Position numbers and translations under genes: made by a program | The notes under the pieces: generated by a model | Told to the model about the DNA's origin: nothing | Database searches by the model: none | Seen by the model: the letters and a program-made list of their open reading frames with translations, nothing else | Assembly: GCF_041583835.1 (NCBI RefSeq) | Contig: NZ_JBFHFC010000008.1 | Location: 1 to 64,000, forward strand | DNA: 64,000 bases | Direction: 5' to 3' | DNA from: Thiomicrorhabdus sp041583835 | GTDB lineage: Bacteria; Pseudomonadota; Gammaproteobacteria; Thiomicrospirales; Thiomicrospiraceae | Part shown: one piece after another, positions 27,714 through 36,094 of the stretch | Layout of the letters: every line of letters starts with the position of its first letter | Numbering within the stretch: position 1 is the stretch's first letter

Positions 27714-28832
27714 CTATTTTTTGGTTTCGTTACCCGATTCCTTAGAATCTGCATCCGTTTGAGTGTCAGATGTGTCCTTAGGTTCGGTATCGGTCGATTT
27801 CGATTCTTTTGATTCATCGGACTTATCTGTCGTTTCATCTTGAGAAGTGGGTTGGCTGCCAGCAGGTTTTTCATTTGCTTGCTTCTCCGCTTCTTTACGT
27901 TTGTTGTACTCTTGTTCCAAGATGTTCATTTCAGAATCGATTTTATCGAATTCGTCGTCCCAGTCAAAATCGTCATCAACCTGATCCGCGTAGCGATCGT
28001 CAAATTCGTATTCCGGTTCTGCCGCTTGAGCCGCCGTTTTTCGGGTTGAATCGTCAGGATCATGCGGTGTATCGTCGTCTTCGGTGCTGATGCCTTTGCG
28101 TTTAAGGACAGTCGCTCCGACCAAAACGCCTAGTTCATAAAGCAGCCACATCGGAATTGCTAATAGGGTTTGCGAAATGATGTCCGGCGGAGTGAGAAGC
28201 ATACCGATGACAAAAGCACCGACGATCACGTATGGGCGCGCATGCGACAGTTTTTTCGGTGAAGCCATGCCGGTCAATATTAATAGAACCGTGACAATCG
28301 GTACTTCAAACGCCATACCAAACGCGAAGAACATCTTGATGACAAAATCCAGGTACAACGAGATATCGGTTGCGATGGTTACGCCGTCCGGTGCGGTCGT
28401 GGAAAGGAATCCGAATACCAATGGGAAGACGACATAATAAGCGAAAGCACCGCCTGCATAGAACAGGAACGAACTGAAAAACAGAATCGGAGCGATCAGT
28501 TGACGTTCATGTGTATACAGTGCCGGAGCGATGAAGCGCCAAAGTTGATACAGCAATACCGGCATCGCCATGTAGATCGCAAGCACCAAACTTAATTTGA
28601 AAGGGGTTAAGAATGGCGATGCCACGCCCGTCGCAATCATGCTCGTGCCTTCCGGCAGGAATCTTGAAAGCGGCTCGGAAATATAGGTATAGATTTCGTT
28701 GGCAAACGGGAACAGGATTAAGAAAAACACCAATATGGCTAACACCGCTCGGGTAAGACTGCTCTTTAGGTCAAGCAGGTGTTGAACCAGGGTCATTTCT
28801 TGGTCATGTGGTGGCAGCGCAGAATTGCTCAT
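27714..28832 (-). CDS. tatC: Sec-independent translocase TatC with long acidic tail
   Basis: 372 residues. Residues about 1-245 form a normal six-helix TatC, with the opening MTLVQHLLDLKSSLTRAV and the conserved loop around FALYTHER. After about 250 there is a 115-residue hydrophilic extension rich in Asp, Glu, Lys and Ser, roughly half again the usual length. TatC binds twin-arginine signal peptides in the inner membrane and recruits TatA. The gene lies 3 bases after tatB. The tail would be cytoplasmic by the standard topology; its role is unknown. Confidence 0.95.
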   Translation of the reverse strand: MSNSALPPHDQEMTLVQHLLDLKSSLTRAVLAILVFFLILFPFANEIYTYISEPLSRFLPEGTSMIATGVASPFLTPFKLSLVLAIYMAMPVLLYQLWRFIAPALYTHERQLIAPILFFSSFLFYAGGAFAYYVVFPLVFGFLSTTAPDGVTIATDISLYLDFVIKMFFAFGMAFEVPIVTVLLILTGMASPKKLSHARPYVIVGAFVIGMLLTPPDIISQTLLAIPMWLLYELGVLVGATVLKRKGISTEDDDTPHDPDDSTRKTAAQAAEPEYEFDDRYADQVDDDFDWDDEFDKIDSEMNILEQEYNKRKEAEKQANEKPAGSQPTSQDETTDKSDESKESKSTDTEPKDTSDTQTDADSKESGNETKK

Positions 28833-28835
28833 GGC

Positions 28836-29357
28836 TTAACTTTTTGATTCCGTATTGCGGGTGCCTGAATCAGCAGCTGGATTGGCCGGTTCCTTCTCAG
28901 CCGAAGCAACTGATTCAGGAGTTGAGGCCGGAGCTGCCGATGAGGCTGTATTTTCTTGCGGTTTAGGTTGCGCGGCTTCTTGAGGTCGAACCGGTTGCGC
29001 CGGAGCCTTGGAAAATTGACTTTGCACGGGTGCGTCAATTTCTTGCTGCTGTCCGCCAAAAGACGGTCGAGTCACGTTTTCCAAGTCGAGGTCTTCTGCT
29101 GGTTGAGCAAAGCTTTTATGCAAATCTTTTTCAAGTTCTTGCAGCTGCTGTTGCTCTTCCTTTAGGTCGATGGTCTCTTTTAACTCACGAACGGTTTCCT
29201 GCCAGTGACCTTCCTCTTTTACGGAATTGATAAAACGCTTGGTTTTACCCATGAAGGAACCCAGTTTACGGGCCACTTCAGGCATGCGTTCAGGCCCGAT
29301 CACCAATAAAGCGATGATGAGCACAACGAGGAGTTCTAGAAAACCGATGTCAAACAT
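28836..29357 (-). CDS. tatB: Sec-independent translocase TatB
   Basis: 173 residues. N-terminal membrane helix with the TatB opening MFDIGFLELLVVLIIALLVI, then GPERMPEVARKLG amphipathic helix, then a Gln/Pro/Ala-rich, low-complexity C-terminus. TatB works with TatC as the receptor for folded, twin-arginine exported proteins, such as those carrying cofactors. Middle gene of tatA-tatB-tatC, 36 bases after tatA. Confidence 0.95.
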   Translation of the reverse strand: MFDIGFLELLVVLIIALLVIGPERMPEVARKLGSFMGKTKRFINSVKEEGHWQETVRELKETIDLKEEQQQLQELEKDLHKSFAQPAEDLDLENVTRPSFGGQQQEIDAPVQSQFSKAPAQPVRPQEAAQPKPQENTASSAAPASTPESVASAEKEPANPAADSGTRNTESKS

Positions 29358-29393
29358 CGCAATGACAACCTAAGTTAGAAATTAATAAAAGGA

Positions 29394-29642
29394 TTAAGCT
29401 TTGTCTTTGTTTTCAGCAGGTTTTTTCTCTTCTGCTGCAACATCAAACACGTTTTCGCCTTCTTTCTTCTCTAGCTTTTGTTCAGCTTCAGCGGCGTCTT
29501 TTTTGTCTTCTTCTTTGACTGCGCTCTTGAAGCCTTTGATTGCACTACCTAAATCGCTACCTACGTTTCTTAAACGTTTTGCTCCGAATAGCACCAATAC
29601 GATTGCTAGGATGATCAGTAATTGCCAAATGCTAATGCCCAT
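29394..29642 (-). CDS. tatA: Sec-independent translocase TatA
   Basis: 82 residues from the ATG with GGAG 7 bases upstream; the frame extends seven codons further to 29663 without a site. MGISIWQLLIILAIVLVLFG is the membrane helix, followed by KRLRNVGSDLGSAIKGFK, the amphipathic helix of TatA, and an acidic tail. TatA oligomers form the passage for folded proteins. First gene of tatABC, 224 bp after hit, so it likely has its own promoter. Confidence 0.95.
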   Translation of the reverse strand: MGISIWQLLIILAIVLVLFGAKRLRNVGSDLGSAIKGFKSAVKEEDKKDAAEAEQKLEKKEGENVFDVAAEEKKPAENKDKA

Positions 29643-29751
29643 GTTTTGCTCCGTTACGTTCACGCTTATTTGTAAGTCGTGGTTGATTCGTTGTTGTAAG
29701 CCCCAAAAATATCATTTATTACAGGAGGATATATTCGGGCTAAATATTAAT

Positions 29752-29834
29752 GACCGCTAATAATAGCAAATAACTCAATGGCTTTACACAAAAAAAACTT
29801 GTGAGGCATTGGTTTTGATTATCGTTTAGCGGTC
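29752..29834. repeat. inverted repeat between hit and tatA
   Basis: GACCGCTAA (29752-29760) and TTAGCGGTC (29826-29834) are perfect 9-base inverted repeats around 65 bases that include an A8 run. Could be an mRNA-end structure of hit or a small element remnant; no gene inside. Confidence 0.5.
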
Positions 29835-29866
29835 TGGATTCGCTAGGGTGCTTTGCCGACGTCGGA

Positions 29867-30187
29867 CTAATTGCCCAGCAAGTGGATGTGTAGATGGAAG
29901 ACTTCTTGTCCTCCGGATTCGCCGGTATTGATCTGGGTTTTGAATCCATCCAGATTTTGTGCTTGTGCCAGTTGAGGCAAAAGTAACATCATGTGACCCA
30001 TTAAATCCTTATCTTCCGGCGTTAAGTCGAATAAAGTGGCAATCGGTTTTTTTGGAATCACTAAAAGATGTACGCGGGCTTTTGGATTAATGTCGTTAAT
30101 CACAATGCACTTGTCATCTTCATACACAATCGTTGCAGGAATTTCACGGTCAATGATCTTGCTGAAAATCGTTTTTTCGGTACTCAT
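29867..30187 (-). CDS. HIT-family nucleotide-binding protein, HinT-like
   Basis: 106 residues. The histidine triad HLHIHLL is at about 98-104 with the preceding GESGGQEVFH loop, and the N-terminal CIFxxI-type segment is IFSKIIDREIPA with Cys replaced. HinT enzymes hydrolyse adenosine phosphoramidates. It follows hisE by 12 bases and ends the histidine operon, a common arrangement of unclear meaning. Confidence 0.92.
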   Translation of the reverse strand: MSTEKTIFSKIIDREIPATIVYEDDKCIVINDINPKARVHLLVIPKKPIATLFDLTPEDKDLMGHMMLLLPQLAQAQNLDGFKTQINTGESGGQEVFHLHIHLLGN

Positions 30188-30199
30188 GAAGCGTTTTCC

Positions 30200-30529
30200 T
30201 TATTTTGTACGGTTGGCTTTCTCTTCGTGTCCTGAGAGGCCGAAGCGTCTTTGTAATTCTGTCGTAACGTCGTTGCTCGACAAACCTTGTGAAGCAAGTA
30301 GCACCATGGTGTGAAACCAAAGATCCGCTACTTCGTAAACTAAATGGTTTTTGTCGCCGTTGTGCTCGATGTCCTTAGCGGCCATCAGCGTTTCTGCCGA
30401 TTCTTCGGCGATCTTTTTCAGGATTTTTTCCAATCCTTTGTCGTATAGACTCGCGACATAGGACTGGCTTGGATCATCCTGTTTACGTTCTTCTAATACT
30501 TGGTCGAGTTGTGACAGGATGTCGCTCAT
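30200..30529 (-). CDS. hisE: phosphoribosyl-ATP pyrophosphatase
   Basis: 109 residues, single-domain HisE with the all-alpha MazG-like fold: KKIAEESAETLMAAKD and YEVADLWFHTMVLL carry the metal-binding Glu/Asp residues. It performs the second histidine step. Its ATG overlaps the hisF stop by four bases. The usual partner hisI (third step) is not fused to it and is not in the window, so it is elsewhere. Confidence 0.95.
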   Translation of the reverse strand: MSDILSQLDQVLEERKQDDPSQSYVASLYDKGLEKILKKIAEESAETLMAAKDIEHNGDKNHLVYEVADLWFHTMVLLASQGLSSNDVTTELQRRFGLSGHEEKANRTK

Positions 30530-31299
30530 AGTCTTACCTCAATACCATCTGCCTGCATGGCCAGTTTGGCTTCTTCGATGGTGTGTTGTCCGAAGTGAAA
30601 GATGCTGGCTGCCAGAACCGCTTCTGCATGTCCTTCGGTAATGCCTTTGGATAAATGAGACAGTTCGCCGACGCCACCGGAAGCGATAACCGGAATTTTG
30701 ACGCTATCGGCGATGGTACGGGTTAACTCAATATCGAAACCGATTTTGGTTCCGTCGCGATCCATGCTTGTGAGCAGTAGTTCGCCGGCACCGAGTTCTT
30801 GCATTTTTTTAGCCCATTCGACTGCGTCGATTCCGGTCTCTTTGCGTCCGCCGTGAGTGAATATCTCCCACTTGTCCGGCTCGCCTTCCTGGCTGACCTT
30901 TTTGGCGTCGATCGCAACGACGATGCATTGCGAGCCGAAAGCATCGCAGGCTTCTTTGACGAACCCGGGATTGAAAATCGCTGCAGAGTTAATCGCAACT
31001 TTATCCGCACCGGCATTAAGCATGGTGCGAATGTCTTCAATCGAACGAATTCCGCCGCCTACGGTCAGGGGGATGAATACTTGGCTGGCGACTTTTTCAA
31101 CGACATGCACCATGGTATCGCGTTCGTGGGCGGTGGCTGTAATGTCTAAAAAAGTGATTTCGTCGGCACCTTGTTCGTCGTAACGTTTAGCGACCTCAAC
31201 CGGGTCTCCGGCGTCGCGAATGTCGACGAACTGTACGCCTTTGACGACTCGACCGTCGTCAACGTCCAAGCAAGGGATGATACGTTTTGCTAAGCTCAT
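30526..31299 (-). CDS. hisF: imidazole glycerol phosphate synthase, cyclase subunit
   Basis: 257 residues, (beta/alpha)8 barrel. Catalytic Asp residues sit in IPCLDVDDGRVVKG near 8-21 and in TSMDRDGTKIG near 130; phosphate loops GGGIRSIED and ASGGVGEL are present. HisF uses ammonia from HisH to form imidazole glycerol phosphate and AICAR. It lies 11 bases after hisA and overlaps hisE. Confidence 0.97.
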   Translation of the reverse strand: MSLAKRIIPCLDVDDGRVVKGVQFVDIRDAGDPVEVAKRYDEQGADEITFLDITATAHERDTMVHVVEKVASQVFIPLTVGGGIRSIEDIRTMLNAGADKVAINSAAIFNPGFVKEACDAFGSQCIVVAIDAKKVSQEGEPDKWEIFTHGGRKETGIDAVEWAKKMQELGAGELLLTSMDRDGTKIGFDIELTRTIADSVKIPVIASGGVGELSHLSKGITEGHAEAVLAASIFHFGQHTIEEAKLAMQADGIEVRL

Positions 31300-31310
31300 T
31301 TCGCGGATTC

Positions 31311-32054
31311 TTATCGTGTTGGTGAAAGTTGATCTGACAAAGCCTGACCTTCTTTGAAGTCTAAAGTGCCTTCGTAGATGGCGCGACCGGTGATGGCGCC
31401 GGTCACACCGTCGGCTTCAATGGTGGCCAGTTGGCGAATGTCGTCCAAATTGGTGATTCCGCCTGAAGCGATAATTGGGATGCTTAACGCTTTTGCAAGC
31501 GCTTGCGTCGCTTCGATATTGACGCCTTGCATCATGCCGTCGCGTCCGATGTCGGTATAGATGATCGCTTCGACACCGTCGTCTTCAAACTGTTTGCCCA
31601 GAGCCGTGACTTCGTGATCGGTAACTTCCGCCCAGCCGTTGATTGCGACCATGCCGTCTTTAGCATCCAGTCCTACCATGATGTGTCCCGGGAAGGCTTT
31701 GCAGGCTTCGGCAACGAATTCAGGGTTGTGAACCGCTTTGGTTCCGATAATGCAGTAGCTTACACCTGCATTTAGATAGGCTTCGATGGTTGCAAGGTCG
31801 CGGATACCGCCACCGATCTGGATTGGTAGATCCGGATAGGCTTCGCGTACTTGGTAAACCGCTTCGCCGTTAACCGGTTTGCCTTCGAAAGCGCCGTTTA
31901 GGTCAACCATGTGCAGGCGGCGAGCGCCTTCGTTGACCCATCTTTCCGCCATGGCAACGATGTCGCCGGAGAAAACGGTCGCGTCTTCCATGATGCCTTG
32001 GCGTAGGCGTACGCATTGTCCGTCTTTTAAATCAATTGCTGGAATCAGTAGCAT
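31311..32054 (-). CDS. hisA: ProFAR isomerase
   Basis: 247 residues, (beta/alpha)8 barrel related to HisF. Asp of IPAIDLKDGQCVRL near 8 and of YTDIGRDGMM near 128 are the acid/base pair, and GGGIRDL and ASGGITNL bind phosphate. It performs the Amadori isomerisation before HisF. Fourteen bases after hisH. Confidence 0.97.
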   Translation of the reverse strand: MLLIPAIDLKDGQCVRLRQGIMEDATVFSGDIVAMAERWVNEGARRLHMVDLNGAFEGKPVNGEAVYQVREAYPDLPIQIGGGIRDLATIEAYLNAGVSYCIIGTKAVHNPEFVAEACKAFPGHIMVGLDAKDGMVAINGWAEVTDHEVTALGKQFEDDGVEAIIYTDIGRDGMMQGVNIEATQALAKALSIPIIASGGITNLDDIRQLATIEADGVTGAITGRAIYEGTLDFKEGQALSDQLSPTR

Positions 32055-32068
32055 TGTTTGTCCTTAAT

Positions 32069-32707
32069 TTATTGTCCGTTCCACTGTAAGAAGTTCTTGA
32101 ACAGTTGGATACCGTGTTCCGCACTTTTTTCCGGGTGTGCCTGAATGGCAAATAAATTTTTTGTGCTTAACGCTGAGGCGAAGGTTTCGCCGTGAGTGGT
32201 CTGGCCTGCAATATAGCCGGTGTTCTCAGGTTGAACATAGTAGCTATGCACGAAATAAAAACGGCTGTCTTGCGGTATGTTGTGCCATAAGGGGTGTTCA
32301 TTTGTTTGGTGAATCTGGTTCCATCCCATGTGGGGAACTTTAAGCTCGGGATTGGATTCAAGATCAAAATGTTTAACGTTACCCTTGATGACGTCCAGGC
32401 ATTCGACCCCATCATTCTCGTCGCTATGCGACATCAGTACTTGAAGTCCCATGCAGATGCCTAGAAATGGTTTTTCCTTGGCCGCTTTTTGGATCGGATG
32501 AATCATTCCGGTATCGAGTAGTGCTTGCATGCACGCTTTTGCAGCACCCTGTCCCGGAAAAATGATAGCGTCCGCCGCTTCGATTTCGTCCGGATGGCTG
32601 GTGACGATGATTTTGGTGTTTGCGTCAGCGGCATGCTCGGCCGCTTTAGAGACCGAGCGTAAATTTCCCATGCCGTAATCCACCACGGCAACTAACTTTT
32701 GACTCAT
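32069..32707 (-). CDS. hisH: imidazole glycerol phosphate synthase, glutaminase subunit
   Basis: 212 residues, class I glutamine amidotransferase. The nucleophile Cys is in LGICMGLQVL near 80-89 and the His-Glu pair in FAIQAHPEKS near 193-201. It supplies ammonia to HisF. ATG and hisB stop share a base (TAATG), implying coupled translation. Confidence 0.97.
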   Translation of the reverse strand: MSQKLVAVVDYGMGNLRSVSKAAEHAADANTKIIVTSHPDEIEAADAIIFPGQGAAKACMQALLDTGMIHPIQKAAKEKPFLGICMGLQVLMSHSDENDGVECLDVIKGNVKHFDLESNPELKVPHMGWNQIHQTNEHPLWHNIPQDSRFYFVHSYYVQPENTGYIAGQTTHGETFASALSTKNLFAIQAHPEKSAEHGIQLFKNFLQWNGQ

Positions 32708-33294
32708 TACAAACTGCCTTTGGTTGACGGCATTTTTCCTGCCATACGCTCATCGGCGCTCAAGGCCATGCGTAATGCGCGACCGAAAGCTTTGAAAATG
32801 GTTTCTGCCTGGTGGTGGGCGTTATGCCCGCGCAGACAATCGATGTGTACGGTCGCCTGGGCGTGGTTGACAAACCCCTGGAAGAATTCGAATACCAATT
32901 CAGTTTCGAATTGACCGATTCGCGCACGGGTAAAGTCGGCGTTGAAAACTAATCCAGGTCTGCCCGAAAGGTCGATGACAACTCTGGATAGGGCTTCGTC
33001 CAGCGGTACATAAGCGTGTCCGTAACGGGTGATTCCCTTTTTGTCACCGACCGCTTCTTTGAGTGCTTGGCCCAGCGTGATGCCGATATCTTCCACTGTG
33101 TGGTGATCGTCAATGTGGGTGTCGCCGTTGGCTTCGATGTCTAAATCGATCATGCCGTGACGGGCAATCTGATCGAGCATGTGTTCGAAAAAAGGAACAC
33201 CGGTTTTTAGTTTGGCTTCGCCTTGTCCGTCAAGGTTTAACGAAATTTTTATTTGCGTTTCCAAAGTGTTGCGTTCGATATTGGCAGTGCGCAT
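32707..33294 (-). CDS. hisB: imidazoleglycerol-phosphate dehydratase
   Basis: 195 residues, the monofunctional HisB. Metal-binding repeats are visible: FFEHMLDQIARHG, DDHHTVEDIG and HIDCLRGHNAHHQAE. First gene of the hisB-H-A-F-E-hit unit. AGGAT is 7 bases before the ATG. The upstream gap is shared with the divergent ccoN. Confidence 0.97.
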   Translation of the reverse strand: MRTANIERNTLETQIKISLNLDGQGEAKLKTGVPFFEHMLDQIARHGMIDLDIEANGDTHIDDHHTVEDIGITLGQALKEAVGDKKGITRYGHAYVPLDEALSRVVIDLSGRPGLVFNADFTRARIGQFETELVFEFFQGFVNHAQATVHIDCLRGHNAHHQAETIFKAFGRALRMALSADERMAGKMPSTKGSL

Positions 33295-33319
33295 CTTTAA
33301 ATCCTAGTAAACGAAATTT

Positions 33320-33355
33320 GCACAATATAATAACTGAATCTGCATGGGTTTGATA
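33320..33355 (-). promoter_or_regulatory. possible promoter of hisB operon
   Basis: Minus-strand TATTAT (33332-33327) with a weak TATCAA 17 bases upstream would give a leader of about 26 nt. No attenuator peptide with His codons was recognised. Confidence 0.3.
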
Positions 33356-33601
33356 TGTTATCGAACAGGAATCTTGAATATGGGGTGGTTCTGGTGTCGA
33401 TATCACGGTAGGCACGAATTGTATCGGGCATTTAAGTTGTCGTTATTTGCATGTTGAAAAGTGGGTTATAAGCTTTACTTGATAGGGGTATATAAATTTT
33501 TTTAGTACCTAACGTGCCCTATGTTTGGGATAATCAAAAAGATTTATTTGAAAGTCGTCTTCTGTGCTTTTGGTTTGTTGAACGAAAATCCACTAAAAAT
33601 C

Positions 33602-33615
33602 TTGATATGGATTAA
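33602..33615 (+). promoter_or_regulatory. FNR/Anr-type box upstream of ccoN
   Basis: TTGAT-N4-ATTAA matches the FNR consensus TTGAT-N4-ATCAA at 9 of 10 positions. Its centre is about 61.5 bases before the predicted start point (near 33670), the standard class I activator position. Oxygen-responsive control of ccoNOQP is inferred. Confidence 0.65.
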
Positions 33616-33657
33616 GTTTAATTTTCATTTTAGGCGGGTCTTTTTGATAGGGCATTG

Positions 33658-33663
33658 TATAAT
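33658..33663 (+). promoter_or_regulatory. -10 element of the ccoNOQP operon
   Basis: TATAAT inside the palindrome TTGTAT-A-ATACAA, with no -35 match, as expected of an activator-dependent promoter. Leader of about 87 nt to the ccoN ATG. The remaining part of the 33295-33756 gap is AT-rich without genes. Confidence 0.6.
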
Positions 33664-33756
33664 ACAAGCCGATTGAGGAGCCTGTTCCGTAAATGAAATG
33701 CAATTTTCAACGCGGAAGAGGGTAAAACTTTAAGACTATAAAGGGGAATCCGACTG

Positions 33757-35187
33757 ATGGATACTACAGCAAAACCACAATATGACAATGGTGTGGTTCA
33801 GTATTTGACGGTAGGTGCTGTTGCTTTTTTGGTGCTGGGTACTTTTATGGGTACTTTTGCAGCTGCTCAGCTAGCATGGCCTGCGTTAAATTTTGATATC
33901 GCTGAAATCACTTTTGCACGTTTACGTGTAATGCATACCAATACGGTAATTTATGCATTTGGTGGTATGACGTTAATGGCGACAGCCTTCTACACTGTTC
34001 AAAGAACGAATGGTGTGAAGCTTTGGAGCAATGCAATGGCTTGGTGGACGGCGATCTTGTTCACAATCGGGCTTTTGGCTGTTGTTGTTACCATTTCTTT
34101 AGGAATGAGTACCGGTAAAGAGTACCACGAACAAGAGTGGCCGCTAGCAATCGCTATCGCTGTTGTTTGGACGCTTTACACGTTTAACTTCATTATGACG
34201 ATTGCGTCACGTAATAAAGAAACTCACCCGAACGTTTACGTTTCGAACTGGTTCTTTATGGGTATGATGATTGCAATCACTTACCTGTATGTTGTAAACG
34301 GTTTGGCCATTCCGGTTTCATTGTTCCGTTCTTATTCGCTATTTGCGGGTGTTCAGGATGCGATGATTCAGTGGTGGTGGGGTCATAATGCTGTAGGTTT
34401 CTTCCTAACGGCCGGTTTCCTTGCGATCATGTACTACTTCGTACCTAAGCAAGCGCAACGCCCTATTTACTCTTACCGCCTATCTGTAATCCACTTCTGG
34501 GCATTGATGTTCGGTTATGTATGGTTAGGTGCTCACCACCTTCAATATACGGCTCTTCCGGATTGGACAGGTTCTTTGGGTGCGGTTATCTCTTTGGCGA
34601 TGATCATTCCTTCATGGGGTGGTGCATTGAACGGGATGCTGACGCTTTCTGGTGCTTGGGATAGATTGCGTACAGACTACATTCTACGTTTCTTGATTAT
34701 CTCTTTGGCTTTCTATGCGATGTCGACTTTCGAAGGTCCTGTAATGGCTTCGAAAACTGTAAACGCACTATCTCACTATACTGACTGGACGATTGGTCAC
34801 GTTCACTCTGGTGCTTTAGGTTGGGTTGCAATGGTGTCGATCGGTGCTTTGTATCACATGATTATGAAGTTATGGAACACTGAGATGTATTCAATGAAGT
34901 TGATTAACTTCCACTTCTGGTTGGCGACAATCGGTACGGTGTTCTACATTGTTGCGATGTGGGTATCCGGTATCATGCAAGGTTTGATGTGGCGTGCTTA
35001 TGACGAGTACGGTACTTTGGCTTATACCTTTGCTGAATCGGTTGCTGCGATGCATCCTTATTATGCAATGCGTGCATTAGGTGGCTTGTTATTCTTCACG
35101 GGTGCGGCAGTCATGTTGTACAACGTTGTGATGACAATCCGCATGGCAAATGCGAAATCAACCAGTCAGGTTGAAGCACACGCATAA
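33757..35187 (+). CDS. ccoN: cbb3-type cytochrome c oxidase subunit I
   Basis: 476 residues, a 12-helix heme-copper oxidase subunit, short N-terminus as usual for CcoN. Conserved histidines are in MHTNTVIYAFGG, WWWGHNAVGFF, GAHHLQYT and GHVHSGALGW (heme b and b3-CuB ligands), with the family's Tyr crosslink region nearby. It reduces O2 to water with high affinity and pumps protons. AAGGGG is 9 bases before the ATG. Codons are GGT/GTT/GCT-rich, unlike the neighbouring his genes, consistent with high expression. Confidence 0.98.
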   Translation: MDTTAKPQYDNGVVQYLTVGAVAFLVLGTFMGTFAAAQLAWPALNFDIAEITFARLRVMHTNTVIYAFGGMTLMATAFYTVQRTNGVKLWSNAMAWWTAILFTIGLLAVVVTISLGMSTGKEYHEQEWPLAIAIAVVWTLYTFNFIMTIASRNKETHPNVYVSNWFFMGMMIAITYLYVVNGLAIPVSLFRSYSLFAGVQDAMIQWWWGHNAVGFFLTAGFLAIMYYFVPKQAQRPIYSYRLSVIHFWALMFGYVWLGAHHLQYTALPDWTGSLGAVISLAMIIPSWGGALNGMLTLSGAWDRLRTDYILRFLIISLAFYAMSTFEGPVMASKTVNALSHYTDWTIGHVHSGALGWVAMVSIGALYHMIMKLWNTEMYSMKLINFHFWLATIGTVFYIVAMWVSGIMQGLMWRAYDEYGTLAYTFAESVAAMHPYYAMRALGGLLFFTGAAVMLYNVVMTIRMANAKSTSQVEAHA

Positions 35188-35202
35188 TAATCTGAGTCAT
35201 AG

Positions 35203-35227
35203 AGCGGCAATTATTTTAATTGCCGCT
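35203..35227 (+). promoter_or_regulatory. perfect hairpin between ccoN and ccoO
   Basis: Eleven-base perfect stem AGCGGCAATTA / TAATTGCCGCT with a TTT loop, 15 bases after the ccoN stop and 34 before the ccoO ATG. It lacks a following T-run, so it looks like an mRNA-stabilising or processing structure rather than a terminator. Confidence 0.65.
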
Positions 35228-35261
35228 TAATTGAAACTAATGAGTTGAGGAGCACAAACTC

Positions 35262-36089
35262 ATGGCAGACAATCAAGAACCTAAAAATATCCAGGATGGT
35301 TTAGAGCGTAATATCTTTGCTCTGTTCCTGGCTACCGCATTCGCAGTTTCGATTGCCGGTATCGTTGAAATCGTACCGTTGTTTTATCTCAAGTCTACAG
35401 TGGATTACACTGAGAAAACCGATAAATACGGTAACGTTAAAAACGAAAAATTCCCAGAGTTGGTTTGGGAACGTACTTTCTCCGAAGAGAATGGCAAATT
35501 AGTGGCTGATAAAGCACTTTATAAGCAAGACAAGAACGGTAAGTGGGTTGTCGCTGACTGGAAAGCGGGTGATGGTGTTCGTCCATATACTCCGTTAGAG
35601 TTGGCCGGTCGTGATATCTACTTGCGTGAAGGTTGCTATATCTGCCATTCACAGATGATTCGTCCTTTCCGTGATGAGCGTGAGCGTTATGGTCATTATT
35701 CATTGGCGACCGAGTCAATGTATGATCACCCTATGCAGTGGGGTTCAAAGCGTACGGGTCCTGATATGGCGCGTGTTGGTGGTAAGTATTCCGATGAGTG
35801 GCATGTTATGCACTTGATGCGTCCACAAGACATGGTTCCTGAATCTGTAATGCCTGCATACCCATGGTTAGCTGAAAACAGCATTGAAAAAGATTTCTTC
35901 GGTACTAAGCGTGATATGTCTACAAGACTTTCTGCAATGCGTACTTTGGGTGTTCCATACACCGATGAAGAAATTGCGAATGCAAATGAAGCTATCAAAG
36001 GGCATACAGAGATGGATGCATTGGTCGCATACTTACAGGTTCTAGGAACCATGGTTAAGTTGGATGATAGCAAAACATACCGCGAGTAA
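35262..36089 (+). CDS. ccoO: cbb3-type cytochrome c oxidase subunit II (monoheme c)
   Basis: 275 residues. One N-terminal membrane helix (about 18-43), then the heme motif CYICH at 125-129 in the usual context GRDIYLREGCYICHSQMIRPFRDE, and the axial Met further on. A hydrophilic stretch of about 55 residues (49-105) lies between the membrane helix and the RPYTPLELAGRD segment; in the better-known CcoO proteins these are close together. CcoO passes electrons from CcoP to CcoN. Confidence 0.96.
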   Translation: MADNQEPKNIQDGLERNIFALFLATAFAVSIAGIVEIVPLFYLKSTVDYTEKTDKYGNVKNEKFPELVWERTFSEENGKLVADKALYKQDKNGKWVVADWKAGDGVRPYTPLELAGRDIYLREGCYICHSQMIRPFRDERERYGHYSLATESMYDHPMQWGSKRTGPDMARVGGKYSDEWHVMHLMRPQDMVPESVMPAYPWLAENSIEKDFFGTKRDMSTRLSAMRTLGVPYTDEEIANANEAIKGHTEMDALVAYLQVLGTMVKLDDSKTYRE

Positions 36090-36094
36090 TATCG

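Noticed and set aside
27680..27874. N-terminal 65 codons of the longest DUF255 frame
   Set aside because: Overlaps the tatC tail in another frame; basic and without homology character. A signal peptide appears just after.
33351..33366. Second FNR-like site in the hisB-ccoN gap (TTGAT then ATCGA)
   Set aside because: Spacer is five instead of four bases and the right half is mismatched.
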